Below are positions 1-8,539 of a stretch of 64,000 nucleotides of DNA, in pieces. Each line of letters starts with the position of its first letter. The first letter of the stretch is position 1. The stretch spans positions 1 to 64,000 of the forward strand of contig JBQNCA010000001.1 in NCBI GenBank assembly GCA_052169645.1, in the 5' to 3' direction. The position numbers and the translations under genes were made by a program. Source of the DNA: JAIKWW01 sp052169645 (GTDB taxonomy: Bacteria; Bacillota; Clostridia; Peptostreptococcales; Anaerovoracaceae). Below the pieces are notes generated by a model. It made no database searches and was not told the DNA's origin. It saw only the letters and a list, made by a program, of their open reading frames with translations.

Positions 1-255
1 CTGCTTTTATTTGTATATTATAGCCGTTTACTGTAATATTATATTTTTATTGGATTAAAAAATTTATCAATATAAAATCCTACAGGCGTATCACATCTGA
101 TTGTTATCCGCCATTCGATATTAAGGTATGGATTTTGCCAAATTATAATCGAAATTTATTTATAATTTATATGCTTCTAATAAATAAAACATTCCGTCCG
201 GTTAAAATTTTCGTTATTTTTTTAACGTTTTGGGCAATATTCAGAATTACTGATC

Positions 256-344
256 AAAAAAGGATTGGAACAGCACCTTGAAATACCCCTCAAAAAGTTC
301 GTTTAGTGTCTAACTTTTGGGGTTCAGTTCACTTATCCAATCCT
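256..344 (-). terminator. Compound terminator-like hairpin downstream of the membrane-protein gene
   Basis: AGGATTGGA (261-269) pairs with TCCAATCCT (336-344). The interior continues as an imperfect stem (CCCC..AAAAGTT against AACTTTTGGGG). The run of A at 256-261 reads as T6 after the stem on the minus strand. The inner arm, read on the minus strand as TGAACTGAACCCCAAAAGTT, resembles terminal repeats of IS3-family insertion sequences as I remember them, but no transposase is present. Confidence 0.6.
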
Positions 345-619
345 CATTATTTATAATATTTACTTAATTTGAAATATCGCTCAGCTCCTGAAAATTTCGA
401 TTCCTCCGCTTCCAAAGCTGAATTGTTATAATATATGATATTCCCATACAAGCAACATTTATTAAACAGTCATCGCCGGCATCAAAAACACTCAAAATGC
501 AATATCCTATTACATATTTAACAGGATGAAGCCACGGTCTGTAGAGCGGGCTGAAGGGGTCAATCCAATTTGCACTGTTTAATAGGTACAATATTACTAA
601 CAGAATAATTATATTTATT
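256..619. repeat. 364-bp direct repeat, copy 1
   Basis: This block is repeated at 1189-1552 with a constant offset of 933 bases, no gaps and about four mismatches. It contains a terminator-like hairpin (256-344) and the 3' part of the membrane-protein gene at 364-918. Copy 1 sits in the intact gene, so it is probably the source of the duplication. Confidence 0.95.
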
Positions 620-918
620 ATTTGATTTTTAAATTGCATATTTTCTATATTCAATTTTTGCTTTTTAATTAAAATTCGCGCATATAGAATCCCAACTATA
701 ACCATAAAAAACCATGCACCCATTTCGCTTATACGATACGTCAAGGTACGAAGCGGCTGCGTATAGTAATCATGGAACACATATACCGACAGCAAGGTGT
801 CTATGCCTATAACTAAAGCTTGATATGTTATCAATGCTGTGCAATATACCAATATGGTTCTTATATAAGCTCCCGGTTCAATACTAATTTCTGTATTTAA
901 TTTCAGTTTCATAATCAA
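364..918 (-). CDS. Predicted multi-pass membrane protein of unknown function
   Basis: This 184-residue protein is very hydrophobic, with about five likely membrane segments (roughly residues 20-48, 65-85, 98-115, 132-142 and 150-168). Short basic stretches lie between segments 2 and 3 and at the C-terminus. I recognise no family motif or catalytic residue. The ribosome binding site before the ATG is weak, so the start is uncertain; a second ATG lies two codons in. The 3' end lies inside a 364-bp segment that is duplicated beside the MFS gene, which suggests recent local rearrangement. It may be a stand-alone accessory gene; nothing links it to the microcompartment locus. Confidence 0.55.
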   Translation of the reverse strand: MIMKLKLNTEISIEPGAYIRTILVYCTALITYQALVIGIDTLLSVYVFHDYYTQPLRTLTYRISEMGAWFFMVIVGILYARILIKKQKLNIENMQFKNQIINIIILLVILYLLNSANWIDPFSPLYRPWLHPVKYVIGYCILSVFDAGDDCLINVACMGISYIITIQLWKRRNRNFQELSDISN

Positions 919-1188
919 TTATGTACTTCTAATTTAGCGTTGTAAGAATCTTCTTTAAAATATAAATTATATCTTGCATATAAGTTACCTATTCCTGATT
1001 TTGGTGTATAATTTGGAAAAAATATTAAAATTTAATACTATAAAATATTATCAAAAGTAACTATTTATATGTTATTATAAACCTTCTTTGTCAATTGTAC
1101 ATCAAAAAAGCAAAGATTACGTACAATTAATTTTACAACTTTCCATTTAAAAATATCTTATTTGTCGGTTCATCCGACTTTTGTACAT
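919..1188. other. AT-rich intergenic region upstream of the membrane-protein gene
   Basis: No open frame here looks coding. A small hairpin (GTCGG at 1164-1168, CCGAC at 1174-1178) lies just before repeat copy 2. A promoter for the minus-strand gene at 364-918 is expected here, but I see no convincing -35/-10 pair. Confidence 0.4.
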
Positions 1189-1277
1189 AAAAAAGGATTG
1201 GAACAGCACCTTGAAATATCCCTCAAAAAGTTCGTTTAGTGTCTAACTTTTGGGGTTCAGTTCACTTATCCAATCCT
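1189..1277 (-). terminator. Duplicated compound terminator-like hairpin downstream of the MFS gene
   Basis: This is the second copy of the hairpin at 256-344 (AGGATTGGA at 1194-1202, TCCAATCCT at 1269-1277, A-run at 1189-1194). It could now serve as the terminator of the MFS transcription unit. Confidence 0.55.
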
Positions 1278-1296
1278 CATTATTTATAATATTTAC

Positions 1297-1552
1297 TTAA
1301 TTTGAAATATCGCTCAGCTCCTGAAAATTTCGATTCCTCCGCTTCCAAAGCTGAATTGTTATAATATATGATATTCCCATACAAGCAACATTTATTAAAC
1401 AGTCATCGCCGGCATCAAAAACACTCAAAATGCAATATCCTATTACATATTTAACAGGATGAAGCCACGGTCTGTAGAGCGGGCTGAAGGGGAAAATCCA
1501 ATTTGCACTGTTTAATAGGTATAATATTACTAACAGAATAATTATATTTATT
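1297..1552 (-). pseudogene. Truncated duplicate of the membrane-protein gene (C-terminal fragment)
   Basis: About 85 in-frame codons match the C-terminal half of the protein at 364-918. The fragment ends at the same stop codon and has no start codon of its own. A two-base difference changes Asp to Phe in the W-I-D-P segment. The frame remains open, so the duplication is recent. It lies directly after the MFS stop and is probably transcribed as its 3' untranslated region, but not translated. Confidence 0.85.
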
Positions 1553-1556
1553 GCTT

Positions 1557-2819
1557 TTATTTTTCGAGAAGTCTTTCTTTTGCAGATCTCTCTTTAATAA
1601 AGAACGCCATGACAACCGCAACAGCCATAGCAGCTGAAAGGAATATCATCGTTCCTCCGTGTAACCCTTGGAATACAGCATTTATAAACAGGAGTAAAAT
1701 CATTCCGAATCCGTTAGCTCCAAGCTGCATAAGACTCTCCGTGATGCCCTCCGATACAGGATAAGCGGTTTCATACCCCAGTACCAACAATACAGGAGTT
1801 ACGCCCATGAGGAATACACCCATAAATGCTGAAGCCACTATCAGCATTCCAATGCCGTGTCCTGCAAAGAATAATATCAAACCTGCGAGTGCTCCGATCT
1901 CGCATACACGCACCATAGGCAATCTTTTCTTACTCTTAGACTTGTCCGCCATGATAGGCAAAATAAGTGTTGCAGCCGTTGCAAAGACTGTCATTATGGT
2001 TCCTAATGTTCCTATGAACATACTGTCAAGCGAATTGTCGTTCAGATACTGAAGTATCGGCTCGATAAGCGTGCTGAATACAAAATAAATTCCCTGCATA
2101 AACCAGAATATCAATAATGCCAGCATAAACTGCTTGTTTTTCATAAGCGACTTCATGCCTTCCTTCCAGTCTGCACGTTCGACCAATTCTTCAGCGCATG
2201 GCGGTGTATCAGGCTTTTCTTTTCCTATAAATACAATAAACAGTGAGAGTGGAATGGCTGCAAAGCCGAGCACCTTGAGTACCTGCGGTATATCAAGCCC
2301 GAATGTAGACATCATCCACGGAACTCCGAACTGCACCAGAGCAACGCCGATATAGGTCGACACCATTCCTAACCCGTTGGCAATACCTCTTTCACTCGGT
2401 GGGAACCAATTAGCCGCAATTATGCCGAATGCATTAATCATAAACGGCTGCATAGCAGATACTCCGCACGCACAAATCATCATTCCCGCATAGGTATCTC
2501 CGATAAATCCTCTCATTAAGGTAAACAGCATGACGACAATCGCTGCAATTGACACGGTTTTATACCATCCGATTTTGGCAAATACCAAGCTGGCAGGCAC
2601 GGATAAAGTAATCATTCCAATCATAAATACAAGTGTGACGACACTCATTGCGAATTCTCCGCTTGCAGCGTCGGTAAATCCGTAGAATTTCCACGCATCC
2701 GTTACTATAGAACTGAAAGTTGTCCATACATAAATCTGTACAATATTGCAACAGATAAAAGCGAGAAGTACAAGCCATCTACGCTTATACAGTGTATAGC
2801 CGTTCTGTACCTTGTTCAT
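1557..2819 (-). CDS. Major facilitator superfamily transporter (OFA-like)
   Basis: The 420-residue protein has 12 predicted membrane helices, with a longer cytoplasmic loop near residues 200-225 between the two six-helix halves. Overall it most resembles OFA-family (oxalate/formate antiporter-like) organic-anion carriers, but I cannot assign the substrate. The start is set by a strong AAGGAGG ribosome binding site before the ATG at 2819. The gene follows the microcompartment operon in the same direction, but a strong terminator at 3225-3274 separates them, so it probably has its own promoter. By context it may import the diol or a precursor, or export the acid product. Its 3' end abuts a duplicated fragment of a neighbouring gene. 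Confidence 0.8.
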   Translation of the reverse strand: MNKVQNGYTLYKRRWLVLLAFICCNIVQIYVWTTFSSIVTDAWKFYGFTDAASGEFAMSVVTLVFMIGMITLSVPASLVFAKIGWYKTVSIAAIVVMLFTLMRGFIGDTYAGMMICACGVSAMQPFMINAFGIIAANWFPPSERGIANGLGMVSTYIGVALVQFGVPWMMSTFGLDIPQVLKVLGFAAIPLSLFIVFIGKEKPDTPPCAEELVERADWKEGMKSLMKNKQFMLALLIFWFMQGIYFVFSTLIEPILQYLNDNSLDSMFIGTLGTIMTVFATAATLILPIMADKSKSKKRLPMVRVCEIGALAGLILFFAGHGIGMLIVASAFMGVFLMGVTPVLLVLGYETAYPVSEGITESLMQLGANGFGMILLLFINAVFQGLHGGTMIFLSAAMAVAVVMAFFIKERSAKERLLEK

Positions 2820-3224
2820 ACTGAAAACCTCCTTAATTTAGCTTTTATATATGATATATAGTAAGACTTTACGTGAAAAAGCTCAGCGATTCTTCGAAAA
2901 GCATGCAAGAATCACTCTGTAAAACAAAACGTCGTTTCACAGCTCCTCTCATACGCCTGCTCTTGAATAAGCAACTCTAAAATCTGTCAAACTTTTCACT
3001 TTACAATTTATTTTTTAAGTATATATCACACTAAATTTTATCGTTAATAATTTACCAATTCTCCACGTGTAAAATGCGGTTGCCCTTTATGATTCATCTT
3101 TGAAAAATCCATGCTTTTATATGTAATATTCTTGAACACCTTTATCAATTTGTAATCTCCATTATTGACGAGTGTGTAAAAAAAATCATTTTTCCGAATA
3201 CAAAATATAAATTTTTAATATGCA
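2820..3224. other. Intergenic region between the cupin gene and the MFS gene
   Basis: About 400 bases between the operon terminator and the MFS start contain no plausible gene. A promoter for the MFS gene is expected, but I cannot identify one with confidence. Confidence 0.4.
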
Positions 3225-3274
3225 AAAAATAATTCTGTACAAAACCGACTGGCAGTATGTACAGAATTATTTTT
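3225..3274. terminator. Strong bidirectional terminator at the end of the microcompartment operon
   Basis: A perfect 16-bp stem (AAAAATAATTCTGTAC at 3225-3240 with GTACAGAATTATTTTT at 3259-3274) encloses an 18-base loop. A-rich and T-rich ends allow termination in either direction. It follows the last gene of the operon, the cupin gene. Confidence 0.9.
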
Positions 3275-3354
3275 CGTTGTTATCTACAATTTTCAAAGGT
3301 ATGTTAACGGCAAGGACGGAGAAAATCCCTGCTCTTTGTTTTTATCTGTAAAGT

Positions 3355-3615
3355 CTATGATCTGAAATACTTTGTTATAGGCTGTATAATATTCCAGACG
3401 CATGCAGAACCGTTAGGAAAATACGCCAAAACTCCCGGCTCAAGGATTACTGTACGACCGTCGCAGGTTATTTCAGCCAAGCCGCTGCAAACTACGCAGG
3501 TTTCATCATGATCATACGTATAATCAAATTTAGAAACTCCACATTCCCAGAATATGGCATTATTTTCATACCATTTTTTTTCGCCTTCATTTGCTTTTCT
3601 TGTAAAAATAGCCAT
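3355..3615 (-). CDS. Small single-domain cupin protein
   Basis: The 86-residue protein consists of one cupin beta-barrel. The DHDETCVVCSG segment (first cupin motif region) is followed by EITCDGR, LEPGVLAYFPNG and a Trp-containing strand. Similar small cupins, including EutQ-like proteins, accompany microcompartment loci. Candidate metal-binding residues are His and Glu in DHDE. It is the last gene before the operon terminator and follows the vertex-protein gene after about 200 bases. A role in ligand binding, or as an accessory to aldehyde or acyl-CoA metabolism, is possible but unproven. Confidence 0.7.
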   Translation of the reverse strand: MAIFTRKANEGEKKWYENNAIFWECGVSKFDYTYDHDETCVVCSGLAEITCDGRTVILEPGVLAYFPNGSACVWNIIQPITKYFRS

Positions 3616-3814
3616 CTTTAATACCTCACATTTCTTATAATAAAATTACTGAAAATTTAACACCATATCTTATATAAAGCTCTTATCCGACAAATGGTGA
3701 CACCATAATTTCTTCATACCCCGTATTCCTTGGCATAGACGTTTTATTCAATTTATCTGCATAGCCCCACCTCCATACAGTTCCAATTATTCACAGCATT
3801 GAACAAATTTGATT

Positions 3815-4081
3815 TTATAATTCCACATTATCCACTATTCCCAAAATAGCGGCATCTATCGGTATCTCCTGATTCATCACAGCTTTTCTGGCGGAGCTGC
3901 CTGTTGTGTAAATTATAATTTCGCCGATGCCGGCACCGACAGAGTCAACCGCTACCAAGGGCAGCCGCTCTTTACAATTATTTAAAGGATCAATAGGCTC
4001 AATAATCATAAGCTTCATTCCTGTCAATGAATCCTGTTTTTTAGTCGACCACAGGTGACCGACTACCTTCCCGATATGCAT
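3815..4081 (-). CDS. BMC vertex protein, EutN/CcmL (BMC-P) family
   Basis: The 88-residue protein has the EutN/CcmL fold signature: an MHIGKVVGHLWSTKK start, a central LVAVDSVGAGIGEIIIYTTGSSAR block and a C-terminal DAAILGIVDNVEL strand. Proteins of this family form pentamers that cap the vertices of polyhedral microcompartments. It is the only vertex-type protein in the locus and fits a closed shell with the hexameric and pseudohexameric proteins upstream. It lies 45 bases downstream of the regulator gene on the same strand, so the regulators are embedded inside the structural operon. Confidence 0.95.
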   Translation of the reverse strand: MHIGKVVGHLWSTKKQDSLTGMKLMIIEPIDPLNNCKERLPLVAVDSVGAGIGEIIIYTTGSSARKAVMNQEIPIDAAILGIVDNVEL

Positions 4082-4126
4082 AAGTGTTCTCCTAATCGCA
4101 AGCTAAAACGAGTTATCCTGTTTATG

Positions 4127-5140
4127 CTAATTTGCTCTATCCTTCACTAATTTTCTGAAATGAATAGGTGCAATGCCTTCATATTTTTTAAATACCTTAC
4201 TGAAATAACTGCTTTCATTGTAGCCGAGTTCATATGCAATATCGCCAAGCATTGATGTTCGAAAGCTCAGCAGCTTCTTGGCTTCCAACAATTTTCTACG
4301 CTGGACGTAATCCATGGTACTTACACCCATAAATTCCCGCATTTTTTTATTTAGATATCCCTCGCTTATATTGCATTCCTTGCAAATTTGCTCCAGCTTA
4401 ACCGATTCATAAAGACAACACTCCACGAAATCAAATACCTTTTGCAAGCTGTTGCAATGATACACAGCCTCACTCTGTAACGCAAAATCCAATATCTCGG
4501 TCAACCATAGTTTCCAGTATATCTTCTCACGAGATAACGCTTTCTCAACAGGAAATCGACTTTTGAAATCCATATTTACGGCACATCTTATTTCTACCTG
4601 ATGCTTAATTCCATTAACTATATCCATTATTCTTTTGCCGTAATTTTTCGAGTCCGATTTTTCAAGCTCGTCAATAATATTGCAAGCACAATTGTAAATA
4701 TCCGCATAATCCCGATTTTCAATAACGGCAAGGACTTCATTTATCAAAGGATCTTCAAAATATTTCTGATTTTTTTCCTTATATAATGTAAGAGCCGTTC
4801 CGACCTTTGAAAAAGTTAACGGAAGATTCAAATAATCCTCAATCCCGAGCTTTATAAACGATTTAATATTCAAATCATTTCTTATAAATGAAATTATATA
4901 AATACTTATTGTACTTATAGCATCGTTTTCAGCGATTTCTCTGACTATGTCGATACTGCTCTGCCCGTTCAATATAGTATTCATGAATAAGATATCTATC
5001 TTTTCTGATTTGCATTTTTCCAGCAGTGACTCTCTGTTATTTACCACTCCGACGACAGAAAACCCTTCATTGTGAGAAACAATGCTGGTAAGCGCTGAAC
5101 TCAGCAACCTGCTTTCTTCAGCAATCAGAACATAATACAC
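4127..5140 (-). CDS. AraC-family regulator with degenerate receiver domain
   Basis: The 337-residue protein has an N-terminal receiver-like domain (about 1-120), a linker of about 110 residues and a C-terminal AraC-type double helix-turn-helix domain (about 233-330; note DIAYELGYNESSYFSKVFKK). In the receiver, the acidic pair survives as Glu8-Glu9. The phosphoacceptor aspartate is Asn54 (ILFMNTILNG), and the conserved lysine of the YLxKP motif is Leu (YLNLP). Conventional phosphorylation is therefore unlikely. The gene starts two bases after the stop of the sensor gene, so the two are translationally linked. It probably activates the microcompartment operon in response to the sensor, by a route other than Asp phosphorylation. 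Confidence 0.88.
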   Translation of the reverse strand: MYYVLIAEESRLLSSALTSIVSHNEGFSVVGVVNNRESLLEKCKSEKIDILFMNTILNGQSSIDIVREIAENDAISTISIYIISFIRNDLNIKSFIKLGIEDYLNLPLTFSKVGTALTLYKEKNQKYFEDPLINEVLAVIENRDYADIYNCACNIIDELEKSDSKNYGKRIMDIVNGIKHQVEIRCAVNMDFKSRFPVEKALSREKIYWKLWLTEILDFALQSEAVYHCNSLQKVFDFVECCLYESVKLEQICKECNISEGYLNKKMREFMGVSTMDYVQRRKLLEAKKLLSFRTSMLGDIAYELGYNESSYFSKVFKKYEGIAPIHFRKLVKDRAN

Positions 5141-5142
5141 CG

Positions 5143-6405
5143 CTATTCATCTCCTTTCGCGAATGATATAGGTAGGGACAGCATGAAATATGTTCCCTTG
5201 CCTCTGTGCATACTTATACTTAATTTGCACTCATCCCCAAATAGTAGTTTTATACGTTCTTTAAGCATCTGAATACCGTTGTTCTTATCTCCAAGTATGC
5301 TATATTCTTCCATTATCTGCGGATACATAGCTTTGACTTCATTAAATTTCATTCCGAGTCCGTTATCTGAAACGGATATATTTAAAAATTCCTCATCTTC
5401 GGTAACCTCTATAAGCAATTTCTTAACACTTTCTTTATAAAGCAATCCGCAATTTACAGAATATTCAATGATTTGGTAAATCAGCATTGTAGGAACTCTA
5501 TAAAGCTTAACTTCCTCCGGAATGCGAATTTCAAATTCCAAATCATCAATTTTTTGTTGCTGTAAAATCAGATAGCGTTCAATAATTCGCATTTCATCAC
5601 ATAAAAAACTGTCTGTATCCGTCTGTACAATCAAATCCTCAATCAATTCAGAAAGTATTCCGACCATCTCATTAGTTTCAATTGCGCCTTCAATAGCAGC
5701 CTTGTTCGCTATCGAAGAAAGCGCCCCGAGAAGAAATTTAGTCTTTACCAAGCATTTCAGCCTTGCAGTCTCTAATTTTTGAATAGAATTTTTAAGCTTT
5801 TCATTTTCATTAATTACATCTGCTATTTCACCGCTATCCACCTCAATATTGACCTTTGCATTAAATAATTCGGTAAGCATGGCATAAACCATTTGCGCAG
5901 TTGCACTGAATTCTTCGAATGTCATGCTTGTGCATTTTTTCATTTCTTCAGAATACTTGTCCGTACATATTACTTCCGCAGGAAATATTGAAGCTACACG
6001 TGTAACATATTCCGGAATGTCGTGGCACAATATTTGCCCCGCAACAATGCCTCCCATAAATTTGCCGTCAACGTTAATAGGTATGGATACCTCCATTAAT
6101 CCGTGCGGACAAACGTAAATATACGGTTTGTGGGTTGTAGCCGACTGTATTTCTCCAATTGCAGTCGAAGCCTCACATACTCTTTTACCTTCTTTATTTG
6201 TCTGAACGCATCTGCAAAATTCACAATACCCTACAGCTCCCGCAACAGGCACCCCTGTATAATCACACGCAGCAATTCCCATCCCCGTAGCCTCGGTTAT
6301 CTTTGTCATAAGATAATTGAGACGTTCAATGTCTATATATTGAAGATATTCAGGCTTTTTATTATATGCTGCTTCCGTTATTGCTGATAATCCGTCTTTA
6401 GTCAT
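5143..6405 (-). CDS. PocR-domain sensor with degenerate histidine-kinase module
   Basis: The 420-residue protein begins at the ATG at 6405, preceded by AAGAGGA; an upstream TTG at 6435 lacks a suitable ribosome binding site. Residues about 20-185 form a PocR ligand-binding domain, a family proposed to bind small hydrocarbon derivatives such as diols. It has a cysteine cluster (Cys61, Cys64, Cys66, Cys77, Cys99). A coiled stretch (about 195-225) leads to a LytS/YesM-like kinase module. Where these kinases have the PHFLFN phosphoacceptor motif this protein has TKFLLG, and the usual ENAxxHG box reads EYSVNCG. The later DNGLG and GIQMLKERI ATPase elements are present. It may bind ATP and signal allosterically. 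It probably senses the substrate and is cotranscribed with its partner. Confidence 0.85.
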   Translation of the reverse strand: MTKDGLSAITEAAYNKKPEYLQYIDIERLNYLMTKITEATGMGIAACDYTGVPVAGAVGYCEFCRCVQTNKEGKRVCEASTAIGEIQSATTHKPYIYVCPHGLMEVSIPINVDGKFMGGIVAGQILCHDIPEYVTRVASIFPAEVICTDKYSEEMKKCTSMTFEEFSATAQMVYAMLTELFNAKVNIEVDSGEIADVINENEKLKNSIQKLETARLKCLVKTKFLLGALSSIANKAAIEGAIETNEMVGILSELIEDLIVQTDTDSFLCDEMRIIERYLILQQQKIDDLEFEIRIPEEVKLYRVPTMLIYQIIEYSVNCGLLYKESVKKLLIEVTEDEEFLNISVSDNGLGMKFNEVKAMYPQIMEEYSILGDKNNGIQMLKERIKLLFGDECKLSISMHRGKGTYFMLSLPISFAKGDE

Positions 6406-6516
6406 AATATATCCTCTTAATTCTATAGTTTGCAACGTGCATTATTTCTATAATTATAAGGCTAAATCCGTAATTTACATATTGTAATTTCTTATTCAAC
6501 AATATCAAAGATCAAT

Positions 6517-7863
6517 TTATCGTATGTGAAAACCGCTTGTCAGTGTGCATTTCCTTCTTCTTGAGAAGTCTCTTGCCGATGTTGCTCCTTCTCCGGTTCT
6601 GTTGGCTATTGTAAAACTGGTATTGCCGTCGCCTTGCAAACCTAACGCCACCAAAGACGACCCGTTTTTAACAAAAATGGAAGTTCTCATTTTGTTGGCA
6701 GCCTCATCCAAATGCGATATATCCTGCGAATGAATATATGCGCTGTGCTTGCAGCCTCCTTCAAGAAAAACCGCCGCATCAAGTGCCGAGGCAAAGTCAT
6801 CCGCTCTAATCAAAGGTATGAGCGGCATAAGCATCTGACAAGTAGAAAATGGATGAGTTTTAAATGTATCGACCACAATCAAACTCACATATCTGTTGAC
6901 ATTGATACCCGCAGCTTTAAGAATTTCATTGGCTGTTTTCCCTATCATAGTTCTCTTAATAGACATATCTGATGTGACTGTCGCTTTTGTAAGCTGCATA
7001 ATCTCATCCAAATCTCGTAAATAATAAGCATCTCTGCTTTTCAAAGCTTCTATAAGTCTATCCGCCGCTGCATTTACAACTATAATATTGCTTTCTGCAA
7101 GACAGAGCAGGCCGTTATCAAATGTAGCGCCTTCAATGATATCCTTTGCCGCTTTGTCCATATCCGCTGTTTCATCAACTATCACTACAGGATTTCCGTT
7201 GCTTGCGGCAATCACACGCTTCGCACTGTACAGAGCCTTATCAATCTTTTCCTCACCGCCTGTAGCTACAATCAAAGCTACATCGGGATGATTCATTATC
7301 GTCTGTGAAACATCATTGCTTACCTGTGTAACCGACATAACCAAATCTTCTATTCCGGATACTTTATATATTGTTTCATTGATTAATTTTACAGTATCCG
7401 ATGATGATCCTTCACATCTCGGATGAGGTATAAAAATAACGGAATTACCCGCCGCTATCATCCCTATAGCATTACAAATAATCGTAGCACAAGGATTGTT
7501 GCTCGGTGTGAGCGCACATACGCATCCATGAGACGAATATTCATAAAGAGTCATACCGTTATCGCCGGTAGTAACAGCAGTTGTAAGATCTTCCACTCCC
7601 GGAGTTTTCTGTATTGCAAGTAATATCTTTATGATTTTATCACGGACATTTCCCATGCCGGTTTCTTGCATTTCCATATTTGCGAGCTTATTTGCCATAG
7701 GCATCAATGCTTGTCTGATTTTGATGATAATCTCTTTTCGCTGATTCAAAGTCAAACCCCTGAACCGTTCATATGCCGACTTCGATCTTCTGAGTACATC
7801 CTCAACATCTATGTAATTTGAACGTACAGATATATCTATTTTCATAAGGCTGTTAAGTTTCAT
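6517..7863 (-). CDS. CoA-acylating aldehyde dehydrogenase (PduP/EutE-like)
   Basis: The 448-residue enzyme is of the PduP/EutE class, which oxidises an aldehyde to acyl-CoA with NAD+ inside microcompartments. Diagnostic features are the ALTPSNNPCATIICNA nucleotide-site segment (about 117-132), IFIPHPRC, and the catalytic cysteine Cys254 in DNGLLCLAESN. I see no obvious amphipathic targeting helix; the N-terminal DVEDVLRRSKSAYERF segment begins the catalytic domain. The gene starts 11 bases after the tailed shell-protein gene and has an AAGGGG ribosome binding site. In this locus the aldehyde would come from the glycyl radical dehydratase (propanal from 1,2-propanediol is the best-known case). 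The acyl-CoA must be used by enzymes encoded elsewhere, since no phosphotransacylase is present here. Confidence 0.9.
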   Translation of the reverse strand: MKLNSLMKIDISVRSNYIDVEDVLRRSKSAYERFRGLTLNQRKEIIIKIRQALMPMANKLANMEMQETGMGNVRDKIIKILLAIQKTPGVEDLTTAVTTGDNGMTLYEYSSHGCVCALTPSNNPCATIICNAIGMIAAGNSVIFIPHPRCEGSSSDTVKLINETIYKVSGIEDLVMSVTQVSNDVSQTIMNHPDVALIVATGGEEKIDKALYSAKRVIAASNGNPVVIVDETADMDKAAKDIIEGATFDNGLLCLAESNIIVVNAAADRLIEALKSRDAYYLRDLDEIMQLTKATVTSDMSIKRTMIGKTANEILKAAGINVNRYVSLIVVDTFKTHPFSTCQMLMPLIPLIRADDFASALDAAVFLEGGCKHSAYIHSQDISHLDEAANKMRTSIFVKNGSSLVALGLQGDGNTSFTIANRTGEGATSARDFSRRRKCTLTSGFHIR

Positions 7864-7874
7864 AACGATTCCCC

Positions 7875-8450
7875 TTATTTCGACTTATTCTTGTTCGATT
7901 TATTTTTAGACTTAATGTCATTTATTACCTGTTCATTTTCGATTACTTTTCCCCGATCAGCTTTTATTTCATTCTCAGCTATATTTTCTTCTATATTTAT
8001 ATTCTCTGCTTTGTCAGCTTCCCTGTTTTCGTCTGTGACTTCATCTGTCGTCACCTTTTCCTCGATGCCCGAATCCTGCTCGACATCAATATCCTTTTCT
8101 TTGTCATCCTTTTTTTTATCACCGGACTTTGCCAATGTGGCATTCTCAAAATCGTCCGCCCAATCACCGCTTTGGTCGGGCTGCATAAAAATTTGTCTGA
8201 TTGATGCTTCAGGTCTTGGAATAACCTTGGACGACACATAATCTCCACAGGTTTCTCCAACTGCAATACCCGCCTTCACTGCAGCTGTAACTGCGGCTAC
8301 ATCACCCGTTATCTTTACTGTTATCCATCCCTGTCCCTTAGCTCTTTCTACGCCAAGGAGCTTCACATTTGCGGTTTTTACCATAATATCCGCTACCGTA
8401 ACCGCCGTAGCAAGCCCGCAAGTTTCTACCATTCCAAATGCTTCATCCAT
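7875..8450 (-). CDS. BMC-H shell protein with long charged C-terminal tail (PduK-like)
   Basis: Residues 1 to about 90 are a BMC hexamer-forming domain (MDEAFGMVETCGLATAVTVAD start, central KITGDVAAVTAAVKAG, then VIPRPEASI). The remaining roughly 100 residues form a low-complexity tail rich in Asp, Glu and Lys that ends in a Lys/Asn/Ser-rich stretch. Extended BMC-H proteins such as PduK are known, but their tails are usually shorter or bind metal; this tail has no cysteines. It could face the lumen or cytosol and recruit cargo or organise compartments. The gene lies between the plain BMC-H gene and the aldehyde dehydrogenase gene and has a GGAGA ribosome binding site. Confidence 0.93.
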   Translation of the reverse strand: MDEAFGMVETCGLATAVTVADIMVKTANVKLLGVERAKGQGWITVKITGDVAAVTAAVKAGIAVGETCGDYVSSKVIPRPEASIRQIFMQPDQSGDWADDFENATLAKSGDKKKDDKEKDIDVEQDSGIEEKVTTDEVTDENREADKAENINIEENIAENEIKADRGKVIENEQVINDIKSKNKSNKNKSK

Positions 8451-8539
8451 AATGTATATTCTCCTTTCCTGCTGTAGCGGTACATGATTTGAATACTGAA
8501 TTTATATGTTTTCATACATAATAAATTTCATTTCATTCA

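Larger units (their letters stand above)
1189..1552. repeat. 364-bp direct repeat, copy 2
   Basis: This copy starts in the A-run of the hairpin and ends five bases before the MFS stop codon. Read on the minus strand, the MFS gene is therefore followed by the duplicated gene fragment and the hairpin. The junction TGCTTTTATTT at 1552-1562 also occurs at position 2 of the window, which may reflect the original arrangement. Confidence 0.95.
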
